Shown one piece after another: positions 1 through 9,945 of a stretch of 64,000 nucleotides of DNA (position 1 is its first letter; each line of letters starts with the position of its first letter). The stretch is from Hysterangium stoloniferum (lineage: Eukaryota; Basidiomycota; Agaricomycetes; Hysterangiales; Hysterangiaceae). The translations under genes were made by a program, and so were the position numbers. Location of the stretch: contig WHVD01000025.1 in NCBI GenBank assembly GCA_015178975.1, positions 496,001 through 560,000 of the forward strand, given 5' to 3'. The notes below the pieces were generated by a model that worked only from the letters and a program-made list of their open reading frames with translations, searched no databases and was not told the origin of the DNA.

Positions 1-367
1 AATAGTAAACACCAAATTTGGTGTTAGGAATGGGACGGAATGGAGTGGAGTCTGAATTGTGACAAATAATAAACCATAACGGGAAATGGAGTGGGAGCGG
101 AGTCTGAATCATGACAGGTCATTTGACTAAAATGGGAATGGGGCTCAGTTAGAGAGATGATGGGTTTTCCGAGTGGGGTCTGGTGACTGATGTGTGGGAT
201 GAGGTCAGACATAGACAGGGACAGAGTTCAGTGGGTATTCTGGTGACTGATACACGACGTAATGAAGTTGAACAGTGGGTATTCTGGTAAACTGACAATC
301 AGTGTGTATAGGGTGTGGGTGTGTATAAGTTAGTGCCCGGAGTCCAGCAGGAATTCCGGTTGTAACA
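1..367 (-). mobile_element. solo LTR, family LTR-A (5' part, cut by window edge)
   Basis: On the minus strand the element begins at 367 with TGTTACAACCGGAATTCC and runs left out of the window. It carries the LTR-A hallmark, an 18 bp perfect palindrome (8-25, AACACCAAA/TTTGGTGTT), and the internal repeats built around a CAGTCACCGG...GGACTCCG core. Immediately right of 367 the same family resumes on the plus strand in the middle of its sequence. This copy therefore looks inserted into another LTR-A, as is shown cleanly at 33.3-34.9 kb. No coding capacity is seen. Confidence 0.75.
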
Positions 368-1059
368 CAATCTCCGACCCTGTCCCATATACCAGTCACT
401 GGACTCCGCTCGGAAAACCTGTCAGCTCTCTAACTGAGCCCCATTCCCATTATGGACAAATGACCTGTCACAATTTGGACCCCACTCCTGCTCTGTTCCC
501 ATTATGGTCTAATGACCTGTCACGTTTTGGACCCCACTCTGCTCCATTCTGTTCCTAACACCAAATCTGGTGTTTACTTATCTCATTTCATGATTACTTG
601 TTTGGATCTCATTATTACCAGATTTGGTACTGCATACACTCAGCAGTCTATATAAACTAGCTAATGTTGTACATACAATCTGGTCAGAAAATCAACTAAG
701 TTCTCAGCTTATGTTTCCTGCTCTATCCCTCTTTGAAACACTGCTATTTATCCTGTCGGAGCCCATGGGCTCCAACCTATCTATCTCTCGACCTCCAACT
801 CTCAACCTCCAACTCAATCAGTTACTAAACCTCTGACTCATCACCACCTGACCCCTCGACCTCTGCAGATTTCCTGCAGTCAACCCTCACCTCTCAACTC
901 ACCAACTACTCCTGGACTCCCCAGGATTCCCATCTGCCTGTCTGAAATTGGACAACACGATCTCATGAGAATGCAGCCTATAAGCTGAAGCCACATCCTA
1001 CCAGCTTTCCCATGGGTTTCTCTGGAAACCCTCTGATAAGCTCTGCACGCTTCTTAACA
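368..1059 (+). mobile_element. LTR-A 3' part (outer LTR of a nested pair)
   Basis: Plus-strand LTR-A sequence from its middle to its 3' end, closing with the CTTAACA terminus at 1053-1059. It includes the palindrome near 560, a TATA-like tract (TATATAAACT, about 650) and the conserved module GCCTATAAGCTGAAGCC (975-991). The 5' part should lie left of the window, beyond the inner LTR. To its right is copia integrase sequence on the opposite strand, so this LTR sits inside that dead element. Confidence 0.75.
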
Positions 1060-1500
1060 GTTTTGGTTAGTTCGGGTTGCTATGGTATGATGTTCTGAAT
1101 GTTATCTGATTCTGGTGTTCCTATAGACTCCCCCTCATTCAGCATATCATCTATGACAGTGACTGTTGGCAGGATGAAACTGACATACTGTTCAATAGAT
1201 ACTTATCTCTTCTCTGGCCAGTAAATGTGATATCCCTTGCTTTGTTCATCAACTCCAACAAATAAGGCTTCTTCAGCTTGTGGTTCAAGTTTCCCAGTAT
1301 CTGGGAAGTGAATATATGTAGACTTGAGCACCAAATCCATGTGCCTGTGCTAAATTCAGCCTAGCTTTATTGATGAGGTCATAAGGGGTATGTCCAGGAA
1401 TTGCATGTGAGGGTAAGTGGTTCTTTAACCAAGTCACATAATTGATTGCCTCAGCCCACAGGTACTTTGGAAGGTTTCATGCTAATAGAAGAGGTGGTCC
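1060..1500 (-). pseudogene. Ty1/copia integrase C-terminal fragment
   Basis: Minus-strand translation gives typical copia integrase C-terminal sequence: LPKYLWAEAINYVTWLKNH, then HTPYDLINKARLNLAQAHG, then GYHIYWPEKR, at about 1470-1150. No start codon or continuous frame spans it. It is probably the downstream part of the same dead copia element whose gag, protease and integrase zinc finger lie at 7357-4932. The DDE core between the two parts is absent. Two LTR insertions border it. Confidence 0.8.
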
Positions 1501-1979
1501 TGTGAGGTATCAGCTTTATCTCATAAGGTTCTCTTAATTTTCTTTGAATTAATAAGTATTTTTTCAAATTTATTGTATTTTTATTATATTTTTATTGTGA
1601 AATATAAGGCCTAGTTCCTTTTAACTTCACATAATAATAGCATGTATGAGCTCATATAATGCTATTATATCTTATTTAATTTATTATAATTTTTAACTAA
1701 TTATTTATCTTTTATTTACTTAGTTATTGCTTCCTGGCATATTGCTTTGCATGTGTGCATTTTTTTTTTTGTGTCACGTGACCTGTTACTTAAGCAAACC
1801 TTGGCATTTGATTCCGACCCGGATCTTGGCCTCTGAACCTTCCAGTTCAGGCTTAGAGTAGAACCCTTGTCTCAGACATGGGAGTTATATGATAGAAAAA
1901 GGGTAATAAATAGTTAGACATGATATCATAAAATAATTAAATAGTTAAATAATTAGTTATCAAAATGTATGTATATAAG

Positions 1980-2185
1980 TGTTGACTTTTCTGGGATTTC
2001 GGGTTAGCGATGGATTGCGAGCATTAGGGCTCGGGTCGCAGCATTGGGGATTCACCGCGTACTATGGGTTACATAAGGTCTATTTGTACTTATTTAGTCC
2101 TTATCCGTTTACAACGAGTACTGCCACCTCACTCAGACAAATGGAAAGTTATACGGTCTAGGAACAGCACCACGAAAACTTAACA
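1980..2185 (+). repeat. 5' LTR of the miniature element
   Basis: 206 bp, beginning TGTTGAC and ending CTTAACA. It matches 3071-3276 except for one transition. Confidence 0.9.
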
Positions 2186-2316
2186 TAAACGGATCACGGC
2201 CAGCCACCGTTAACCAAAGCTAGGTGCTGTGCAGACCACCTTTGATCTCGTCGCTACAAATTGCCGTTCGCGCAATTTCATTTTTTCGAGTGTCGACTCG
2301 TCGCATCTTTTTAGGT

Positions 2317-2478
2317 GGCCGTATAGAAGGGCATAGAAGCCGCAGTATTCGCACGGGAAGGGCTCCAGGGCGATACAGTGAACTTGCAGGAGTGAGCGGC
2401 CGTATTAAAGGGCTTAGAAGTCGCAGTACTCGCACAGGAAGGACTCTGGGGCGGTACATTAAACTCTGCAGTTCGTAG
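2317..2478 (+). repeat. 81 bp tandem duplication in the miniature element's leader
   Basis: Two diverged units start with GGCCGTAT at 2317 and 2398. Each contains GGGC(A/T)TAGAAG and ends with a GCGRTACA motif. One further unit with the same sequence occurs at about 32,858-32,930 in the copia leader, so the unit belongs to the parent family's leader. Function unknown. Confidence 0.8.
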
Positions 2479-3070
2479 ATTCTCGTGGGAAGGACTCCAC
2501 AGTATCTGTTTGGTCTATTTTAGACTGCTCGGTGTGTTTTGACCCACCGGGAGTGCGCTGACTTTATTGTCTGGCACTAGGCTTGTTTTAGCCGCATTTT
2601 CCTTTTTTTCATTTTTTCACTATTCTAAATCGGCGTCGACCACTTATCCAAAACGGGAGACGAGAAACACTTTTTGCTCGCGTCCACGGTGCATCGACGT
2701 ATACCCCCCCCACTTTTTTTGCGTCAACGGGTTATCAGTTCTGCAAAAATTACCATTCGGATTTCACACATCGCGCGAGACTTATCACTCGTAAATAATT
2801 GAATTCTACCGCCGGCACGAAGGACTGTGCAGAGCGCTGAGCCAGGTCACATTTGTCCCGGATCGCTGTTTAGACGTTGCCATCCGCCATCACACTTCTC
2901 ATAAAGGGCCTTGGGATTGATTGGGAATGGGAGTTGCAGTGAGGGAGCTTGGGCTGGGAGGCTTGCTATCACGGTATAGGCATTTCAGTTCAGATTTGGA
3001 GTTGCTGAACTTCAGGGAGTGCTCGGGCCGTGGGGATGGTCACCGCGAGCCCCTTATGCTCGAGGGAGTG

Positions 3071-3276
3071 TGTTGACTTTTCTGGGATTTCGGGTTAGCG
3101 ATGGATTGCGAGCATTAGGGCTCGGGTCGCAGCATTGGGGATTCACCGCGTACTATGGGTTACATAAGGTCTATTTGTACTTATTTAGTCCTTATCCGTT
3201 TACAACGAGTACTGCCACCTCACTCAGACAAACGGAAAGTTATACGGTCTAGGAACAGCACCACGAAAACTTAACA
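3071..3276 (+). repeat. 3' LTR of the miniature element
   Basis: Second copy of the 206 bp LTR, followed directly by the ATAAG target duplication at 3277-3281. Confidence 0.9.
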
Positions 3277-3978
3277 ATAAGGAGGGCCAGAAATCCACAA
3301 TAAATAAATCTTATCACACATATCTTACAGCACAGCGCAGAAGCTTATCTCATCATCCTAAGGACAATAATAGCCTTAGTCTGATATACTAACTGCAAGC
3401 ACCTACACTTGCAGAATCTAGAACTCTTTGTCAGCAACTCTTGAACTTAGCTAATCATCTAAGTTCCCCAGCCTCACAGCTACCCCTTAGGCTTATTAAT
3501 TACATAATAAACCTAATAAGTATTCTTACTGAAATCCCTGCCAACATTTAGATTATTCAAGGCCCATCCTTAAGCTAGTGAATTAATCAAGTACAAGTAC
3601 ACAAGAAATCCAACACAAATTATTTTCTCTATTAAAGAATTATTTAACACCTTGTTAAATATCTATTAATAGTTAAAAATAAGCATACAAGAAACCGAAG
3701 CTTTATATCAAGTCTCTGATAAGTTACTGTGCATATACTCAGCTTCTAGCCCCTGTTATCAAGGAATAGTTGTTTATTTGCTAAAAGAGTTACATATTGT
3801 TCTTTTGAACCTTTCAATAATAAAAATAAGCATTGATTTGAGTTGTTTAAGCTTAATAGCACAGCTCATTAATCTATCAGTATTTAAATTACTGGACCTT
3901 TGCTTATTTTATTGTTGAAGCTCTGTAACACTATAGCATATATTGAGCTATCTGAGAGAAACCCCTAAATACATTACA

Positions 3979-4109
3979 GGTCCCCACAAGTCTGTATGCA
4001 TGAGTTCTCCATAGGTCCATGACCTGTTCTTTGTTTCATTGAGAAAAGGCTGACGCAATGCTTTTGCTTGAGTGCAGGCATTACAAAATTTGGGTTTTGA
4101 GGTGGAGTC
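3979..4109. repeat. 131 bp direct repeat, copy 1, left of an LTR-A
   Basis: The sequence GGTCCCCACAAGTC...GGTGGAGTC is repeated at 4933-5063 with about two changes (ATGACCTG/ATGCCCTG and GACGCAATG/GACACAATG). On the minus strand it encodes the copia integrase zinc-finger end (CNACTQAKAL...MHTDLWGP). The two copies flank an LTR-A exactly. The normal duplication for this family is 5 bp, so 131 bp is anomalous. Confidence 0.85.
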
Positions 4110-4931
4110 TGTTACGACTGGAATTCCTGCCAGACTCCAGGCACTAACTTATACACACCCACACCCTATACGCACCCATTGTCAGTTCACCAGAATTCCC
4201 ACCAGACTCCGTATGTCAGACTTGTCTACATTCATCTTCATTATGTTGTGTTTCAGTCACTGGAAAACCCACCAGACTCCGTCCCTGTTTATGTCTGACC
4301 TCGTCCCACACATCAGTCACCGGACCCTACTTGTAAAACCCGTCACCCCTCTAACTGAGCCCCGTTCCCGTTTTAGTCAAATGACCTGTCACGATTCAGA
4401 CTCCGGTCCTGCTCCGTTTCCCATTATGGTTTATGATTTGTCACTATTTGTACTCTGCTCTGTTCCGTCCTGTTCCTAACACCAAACTTGGTGTTTACTA
4501 TTCCTGTTTTATGTTTTATTAGTTTCGTTTCATCATTACTGGATTTGGGGATTTGGTATGTCATTCACTCCATGGTCTATTTAAACTGGCAGATGTTGTA
4601 CATACAATCCAGTCAGAAAATCGGCTTAGATTCCCCCCAGTAATCTAATACATTTTCCGCTCTAAACTCCTACTTGAATTACACTGCTCACACTAGTCGG
4701 AGCCCACGGGCTCTGGTGCATCTATCTCTCTTACCTATCTTGACTCACAACACATGACCTCTGACCTACAACCCCTCGACCCACGACCCCTGCCCGGACT
4801 CCCCGGGATTCCCATCTGCCTGTCTGAAATTGGACAACATGATCTAGCGAGGGCGCGGCCTATAAGCTGAAGCCAAGTCCTACTGGATATTCCGTGGGTT
4901 TCTCCGGAGACCCACCATGTACATACCCTAA
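4110..4931 (+). mobile_element. LTR-A copy with 131 bp flanking duplication
   Basis: Starts TGTTACGACTGGAATTCC and ends ...TACATACCCTAA. The final CA is missing where it abuts the second 131 bp copy. It carries the family palindrome (about 4480), the TATA-like region (CTATTTAAACTGG, about 4580) and the GCCTATAAGCTGAAGCC module (4857-4873). No internal retrotransposon genes accompany it. Confidence 0.85.
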
Positions 4932-4932
4932 A

Positions 4933-5063
4933 GGTCCCCACAAGTCTGTATGCATGAGTTCTCCATAGGTCCATGCCCTGTTCTTTGTTTCATTGAGAAA
5001 AGGCTGACACAATGCTTTTGCTTGAGTGCAGGCATTACAAAATTTGGGTTTTGAGGTGGAGTC
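4933..5063. repeat. 131 bp direct repeat, copy 2, right of an LTR-A
   Basis: Second copy of 3979-4109. It continues rightwards into the copia integrase/GAG-pre-integrase sequence (AAGCTCAAC...), so this copy is the one in the original context. Confidence 0.85.
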
Positions 5064-6031
5064 AAGCTCAACACCTTCAACCAGTCCCTTTTTGACAGCA
5101 TCAAGTATTGCTAGCTGGGAGACATGTCTGAGGACTCAATGCAGCTCATTTATAGTGAGTTTTTCATTTGTGATGTTTACATGATGCTGAGAGGTTGAAA
5201 TGACACTATACAGTCCATCTAGTTGCAGAATTTCTGCAATGACAGTGCAAGTAGGGCTAGGGGTAAGGATTTTGCACATTTTCTCTTCAAAGTGGACTGC
5301 AAAACCTGCTGCTGCAATTTGGTTTGTTGAGATGAGTGTAAATGCCATTTTCAGGGTGTATAGGGTATTTTTCAGGGTTATAGTAGTGTGTCCTTTTCCA
5401 AGTGGTAAGTCTATGCACACATCTCCCTGTCCTATAGCACTAATAGTAGAGCTGTCTGCAATATGAACTTCTTTTGGTTCAATTGGGGTAAAATTAATGA
5501 ATTTCAAGCAATCAGGACAAAAATGGGAGGTAGCACCAGAGTCTATAATAGCTCCACAGTGTTCAATAGGTATGTTGATTTACTTTGCAATGCTAGTCAT
5601 GTCCAAAGATGCAAATGCAAAGTTGCCTTTACTTTCAGGCTCAGTAGCTGTATTTGCAGTTTGTTTCTGTGAGTTTCCACCCTTTTGCTGTCCTTGGCAT
5701 GGTCCCTGTCCCTCTTTTCCACCTCCAGGTCTCCAGCAATTGGCCTTGTAATGACCTTTTCAGTCACAATTGAAGCAGGTACTGTCTTTGAAGTTCTGTG
5801 GCTTGTTAATTGTCTATGTTCATACTCCTTGGAGATGACATTGACTAATTTGTATGGTAAGTGGTTTCTGGATGATTCATGCTGTGGCATTAATTGATGA
5901 TAGCAGGGGTCTATAGGATTCTGGAAGTGATGCAAGAATGATTGCATAAAAATCCTTGTCATCAATTGAAGCTCCCATTCTGGCTAAGGTTTTGCAAAGC
6001 TGAAGACTCGCTAAAATGACTTTTAACATCT

Positions 6032-6900
6032 TATTAAGGAGTGCGTGCAGAGCTTATTGGAGGGTTTCCAGAGAAACCCATGGGAAAGCTGGTAGGACTT
6101 GGCTTCAGCTTATAGGCTGTGCCCTTGCGAGATTGTGGTGTCCAATTTCAGACAGGTGAATGGGAATCCCAGGGAGTCTGGGAGTATCTGTAGTTGGTGG
6201 GTCAAGAGGTCAGAGGGTCAATTGTGGGAATCCCATGGAGGTCAAGGGGTCGGGTGGTGATGGGTCAGAGGTTGAGCAATAGATAGGTCAGAGCCCATGG
6301 GCTCTGATGAGGTAATTAGCAGTGTGTTTCAAAGAGATGAATAGAGTGGAAAATGTACTGAGACTACTGGGGGGAATCTAAGCTGATTTTCAGCCTGGAT
6401 TGTATGTACAACATCTGCCAGACTATATAGACTGTGGAATGTATGTTATACCAAATCCAGTAATAATGAAATCCAAACTAGTAATCATGAAACGAGATAA
6501 GTAAACACCAAATTAGGTATTAGGAGTGGAATGGAATGGGGGCAGAGTCTGAAATGTGACAGGTCATTAGACCATAATGGGAACAGGGTTGGAGTGGAGT
6601 CCAAAACATGACAGGTCATTTGACCATAATGGGAATGGGGCTCAGTTAGGGAGCCGAGAGGTTTTCCCAGTGGAGTCTGGTGACTGATGTGTGGGACAGG
6701 GTCAGAGATAGACAGGTACTACATGCACAGGTCCCAGTGGGTATTCCGGTGACTGATTCATGAGGCAATGAAGGTCAGACATGGGCAGGTTTGACATCTG
6801 GGTTCTGGCGGGTGTTCCAGTTAACTGATAACTGGTGCATGTAGGGTGCAGGTGCATATAGGGTAGTGCCTGGAGTTGGGCAGGTTTTCTGGTCATAACA
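6032..6900 (-). mobile_element. solo LTR-A with CATCT target duplication
   Basis: An 869 bp solo LTR inserted in the copia gag. Its minus-strand 5' end is TGTTATGACC at 6900 and its 3' end lies at 6032, where the terminal CA is mutated (plus strand TATTAAGG). Flanks are CATCT at 6027-6031 and 6901-6905. Removing it and one CATCT rejoins gag coding sequence (EMRCEEGGD/VKSHFSE), which confirms a simple insertion followed by LTR-LTR recombination. Confidence 0.92.
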
Positions 6901-7357
6901 CATCTCCACCTTCTTCACATCTCATCTCCTGAAGTCGACATCACAGATCAATTTGTATGAGTTTGGTTTTTCCTTCATGGATGGTGCAAATTTCAGTCCA
7001 TATCTTTGAAACATTCTCAAGCTTCTGGACCTGCAGAAAAAGGTGATCTGTGATCATGCTAAATATTTGCTGCTTGATGAGTGAGTCCTTCTGATAAGAT
7101 TTGTCAATCTTCTTGTCTTGTTCCTCGATCTTGTCCAGTGTAGCAGTAGACCCATCTGGCTTCTTGACTATGCTTGTGTTTGGGTCTACTGCATAGGGTA
7201 CTGGCTTCTTTGCTAAGCCATCAACATAGCACATCAAACCTCATGCACCAATGACTGTTAATATTCTCTCCTTGTAGGTTATCCAGTTCATGCCATCCTC
7301 GGCAAGCTGGGGAATATTGGATAGTGCTGATGTGGTGCTGGGGATTGCATGGTCCAT

Positions 7358-8150
7358 GGTGGAAGATGTCAGTCTCATAATCTGTTAGATTATGTTGCAA
7401 GTTCAATGTGCAGGGGATTGAGAAGTGACTGTAAATATGTCCTTGTTATTTCAACTGACTCATCTTGCTATCATAGTTTGTCTTTCATACTACAGTATGC
7501 TAATAATAATTTCCAGTCCATATGTTTAAATGAAAAATGTCTGACATACTGTATCAGTATGTTCCAGATTACACATGATTTGTAATCTGGCAATAGTTGT
7601 TTACCGTTCTGATTGTTCTATGCCTCACATCTTTCATCTTGTCATCATCATTATCCAACAAATTTGACCTTCAGCATCTTTCCCAAAATTGCAGTCCATT
7701 TGAGCTTGTGAACCAATTCATGAGCCAACAGATGTGTCACTCCCATGAGCTTGTAATATGTTGTTTTCCATGTATCTAGGTAGTAAAAAATGACAGTGCC
7801 TGGCTTTTGTGGTCCAAATACCAGCTGCAAACCTGTATGAGGGTAGTTTGTATGCATTTACTTGGTGAACTCACTCACATTAGCTCTGTTGCATTTTCAG
7901 ACATCTGGGGTTTCAAATTATGTATATATAGGGTCACTATATATGTGGCCTCCCAACCCAAGGTCCTACCCCCATCATGCTTCTTTCCACAGCTGCAGCA
8001 TTTCCATCCCCAGTGACCATGAGAAGTAGGGTATAGGTCAGACTGTCCCACTCCCACTGATACCCAACAGCATTTGAACCGCATTCACCTGACTATTACT
8101 GACCTCAAAGCATATGTCTTTTCACTGCATATTGGAGCAGTGATTTTGAA
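7358..8150. other. no gene recognised
   Basis: Upstream of the dead copia gag. It should contain that element's leader and 5' LTR, but no second LTR copy is present to define them. Short ORFs on both strands show no recognisable motif. Confidence 0.5.
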
Positions 8151-8180
8151 TAGGAGTTAACGGATTTTGCTACCTTCCTG

Positions 8181-8650
8181 TTGCATAACCCAAGTTTCGA
8201 GTGGATCATTTCAACCAACAAGCTGCACCTGAGCGCTCTTGGTACTATATTTGATGATGTTGTCTTGACAAAGAACATCACTTTCAAGGCCTTTAACGGC
8301 TTTCCCGGGGTCACTATCAGCAACTTCCAATTGCCTGCTGATGATCCTGCTGGTGGAATCACGATATCCACGGACAGCTTGATTCCATCCGTTGCATATG
8401 TAGCACTTTCACCATCCTTTATAGGCCTCACTTATGCGTTTTGCTACAGGCAACTCGGCATCCAGCTTGGCACCGTCTCATTCAATTCACTCTTCAATAG
8501 TGTATTGTTTGGCCGTATATTCTGCTGTTATGTTTCCTTTCATCATTTAAATTAAATTTCGGACTAGCCTTGACCAGTACAAACTTGTTCCTGACCCCAG
8601 AGACCGTTACTAAAGAGCACCTCGGTTGACGTATCGTTCGGGAAGTATCA
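8181..8650 (+). pseudogene. DUF3712 protein, N-terminal half, plus strand
   Basis: The translation shows hallmarks of the fungal DUF3712 family: PSFEWIISTNKLHLSALGTI, ITFKAFNGFPGVTISNFQLP, ADDPAGGITISTDSLIPS, QLGIQLGTVSF. A likely intron (GT at 8514, AG at about 8569) restores frame into NLFLTPETVTKEHLG, followed by TGA (8627-8629) and RIVREVSSDT. The TGA sits where Arg is expected. A first intron before QLGIQLG leaves the frame off by one as written, so the copy is probably dead. The C-terminal half does not follow. Instead a C-terminal half lies on the opposite strand immediately to the right. Products of this family are secreted or membrane-associated proteins of unknown role. Confidence 0.7.
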
Positions 8651-9945
8651 AGTGACACGCCACTTAGTGCTGGTTGTAACGAGGCGAAGGGTGAACTGCA
8701 GAATCGCCTTTGATAGTTAATGGCAACGAATTCGGTGTGGTGAGGAAAGTGGACAGGAAGCTTTGTGCAATGGTATCATTAGGATTAGCTGGCATATAAT
8801 GGAATTCAGAAGGTTGCACGTTTTGACCAGGAACTAGGTCGAAGTTCTGTGTAGATTCTAATTAATGTGGTGATATAATTGCATTTGTGCTCTCTCACGT
8901 TGATTGCAGCACACCCGAGCTATCATAATATGAGTATATGAAGGGTCAAGGATCGCAAGACACAAACCTCTACACCTTTGAACAATACAGGTATGGATAT
9001 ACCAGCTGTCACCAAAGAGATGTTCGAGGGGTTTTGCAGTGTCGTCAGGAGAGGGGAGACTTTGAATTGGTCACCGCCATTGCCGCCACTCCCAGCTATG
9101 GTTATATTGCTTAGTGCCGCTGTACCGCCGAAACTGTTGATTCCCGCAATACTTGAAGAAACGTTGAAGGGAATACCTGAAATACTGTAAAATTAGAGAA
9201 ATAACTATACGAGGTAGAAGGCTATGGACCCACGGGACGTTTCCGATTGTTGTATGTGCCACAATGTCCGTCGACCTTTTCAGTGTGACGCCTGCCGATT
9301 GTCTATCAGTTACCTGAGCAAAAAATCATCCGAAGACGTTTTTATTCAGAGCGTTGAGAGTGTGATTTTCAAAACTAAGCGTGAGGCTAGCAACGTTTCC
9401 TGTCGAAACACTGCTGATTGTCAGGGACGAAGGTATTTTAAGCTAGCCCAAACATTAGAACACGGATATGCCTTGCAATGCTAACCTACCGAAGCAGCAT
9501 CAGCACCGTCGAATCCGATGGTGATATCCTGTGCCGATCGGATTACTTGAAGAGAGAGACCAAATGGATTCTTGAATGTCGCTGCAGTATAACCTGCTTC
9601 ACTATATATACACATATGGCTGCCTTCAAGCTTGTTAATGATTTGAAGTCTTCGCTAGGTTGATCCAACACTAGTTCAAGGACCTCGATTGTTATGGAAT
9701 CGATAATCTAAAGTAGACATTAAAATCAACAATGGCACCATTCTACCATCCTGGCGTACTTGGAATATTTGGCCGGGAAGCGTGACATTCAAAGTCAAAG
9801 TTTTGAACGCTGTGCTCAACCACGAAACTGTTTGACCATTGCCGTTGGGGTCTACAGAGTTACCTGTACTTGGAGCGTCTGGTTTTCGGTTTTGAATTTC
9901 ATCAATATATGTGCAATTCTTTTTCTGCAGTAGAATTCAATATCG
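8650..9945 (-). pseudogene. DUF3712 protein, C-terminal part, minus strand
   Basis: On the minus strand, from about 9925: ENQTLQVQ, then SVDPNGNGQTVSWLS, AFKTLTLNVTLPGQ, ATFKNPFGLSLQVIRSAQDI, SVSTGNVASLTLSFENHTLN, then TGA at 9326-9328, GVTLK, AHTTIGNVP, a plausible intron to ISGIPFNVSSSIAGINSFGG, ITIAGSGGNGGDQFKVSPLL, LQNPSNISL, and after another intron FDLVPGQNVQPSEFHYMPAN, DTIAQSFLSTFLTT and LPLTIKGDS to LQPALSG near 8660. This order fits the later part of DUF3712 proteins. The stop, and at least one frame change after LNVTLPGQ, indicate a pseudogene. Several intron borders look normal, so decay is moderate. Confidence 0.75.

Larger units (their letters stand above)
1980..3276 (+). mobile_element. 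TRIM-like miniature LTR retrotransposon, recent
   Basis: Two 206 bp direct repeats (1980-2185 and 3071-3276) with TGTTGAC...CTTAACA ends differ at one base by eye (T/C, in the stretch CAAAYGGAAAG). The whole 1297 bp unit is flanked by the 5 bp duplication ATAAG (1975-1979, 3277-3281). The 885 bp interior has no complete ORF. Its left half resembles the leader and gag start of the copia fragment at 32.85-33.02 kb, but the ATG of that gag is ACG here. It is therefore a non-autonomous derivative of a copia-type element and would need its proteins in trans. Strand follows that similarity. No clear primer site was seen. Confidence 0.9.
1501..3978. mobile_element. LTR-type insertion with GGTCC target duplication, containing the TRIM
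   Basis: The copia fragment is interrupted at 1501 (TGTGAGGTATC...) and resumes after 3978 (...CATTACA). The insert is flanked by GGTCC on both sides (1496-1500 and 3979-3983) and has TG...CA ends. Without the nested 1.3 kb miniature element and its duplicated ATAAG, the insertion is about 1.18 kb. It is very AT-rich between 1540 and 1760, with no gene and no recognisable domain. The simplest reading is a long solo LTR or a non-autonomous LTR element. Which family is unknown. Confidence 0.6.
4932..7357 (-). pseudogene. Ty1/copia gag-protease-integrase, dead, split by an LTR-A
   Basis: Read on the minus strand from the ATG at 7357: a gag start (MDHAIPSTTSALSN, NWITYKERILTVIG), then gag body to about 6906, interrupted by the solo LTR 6900-6032, then gag end (GASIDDKDFYAIILASLPES), a zinc knuckle CFNCD*KGHYKANC (about 5770), a retropepsin motif IIDSGATSHFCPD (about 5535), GAG-pre-integrase (ADSSTISAIGQGD...LDGLYSVIS, 5467-5190) and the integrase HHCC finger to 4933. 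It is broken by frameshifts and in-frame TGA codons at 7241-7243 and inside the zinc knuckle at 5760-5762. Reverse transcriptase and RNase H are not seen. The upstream LTR was not identified. Confidence 0.85.

Noticed and set aside
1790..1870. Possible tRNA gene
   Set aside because: Some GATTCCGAC- and GGTTC-like stretches are present, but no cloverleaf with anticodon and acceptor pairing could be drawn. No tRNA or rRNA was found elsewhere in the window.
5597..5965. 122-codon minus-strand frame as a separate gene
   Set aside because: It is a frame next to the true copia gag, out of phase with the zinc knuckle, and contains no own motif.
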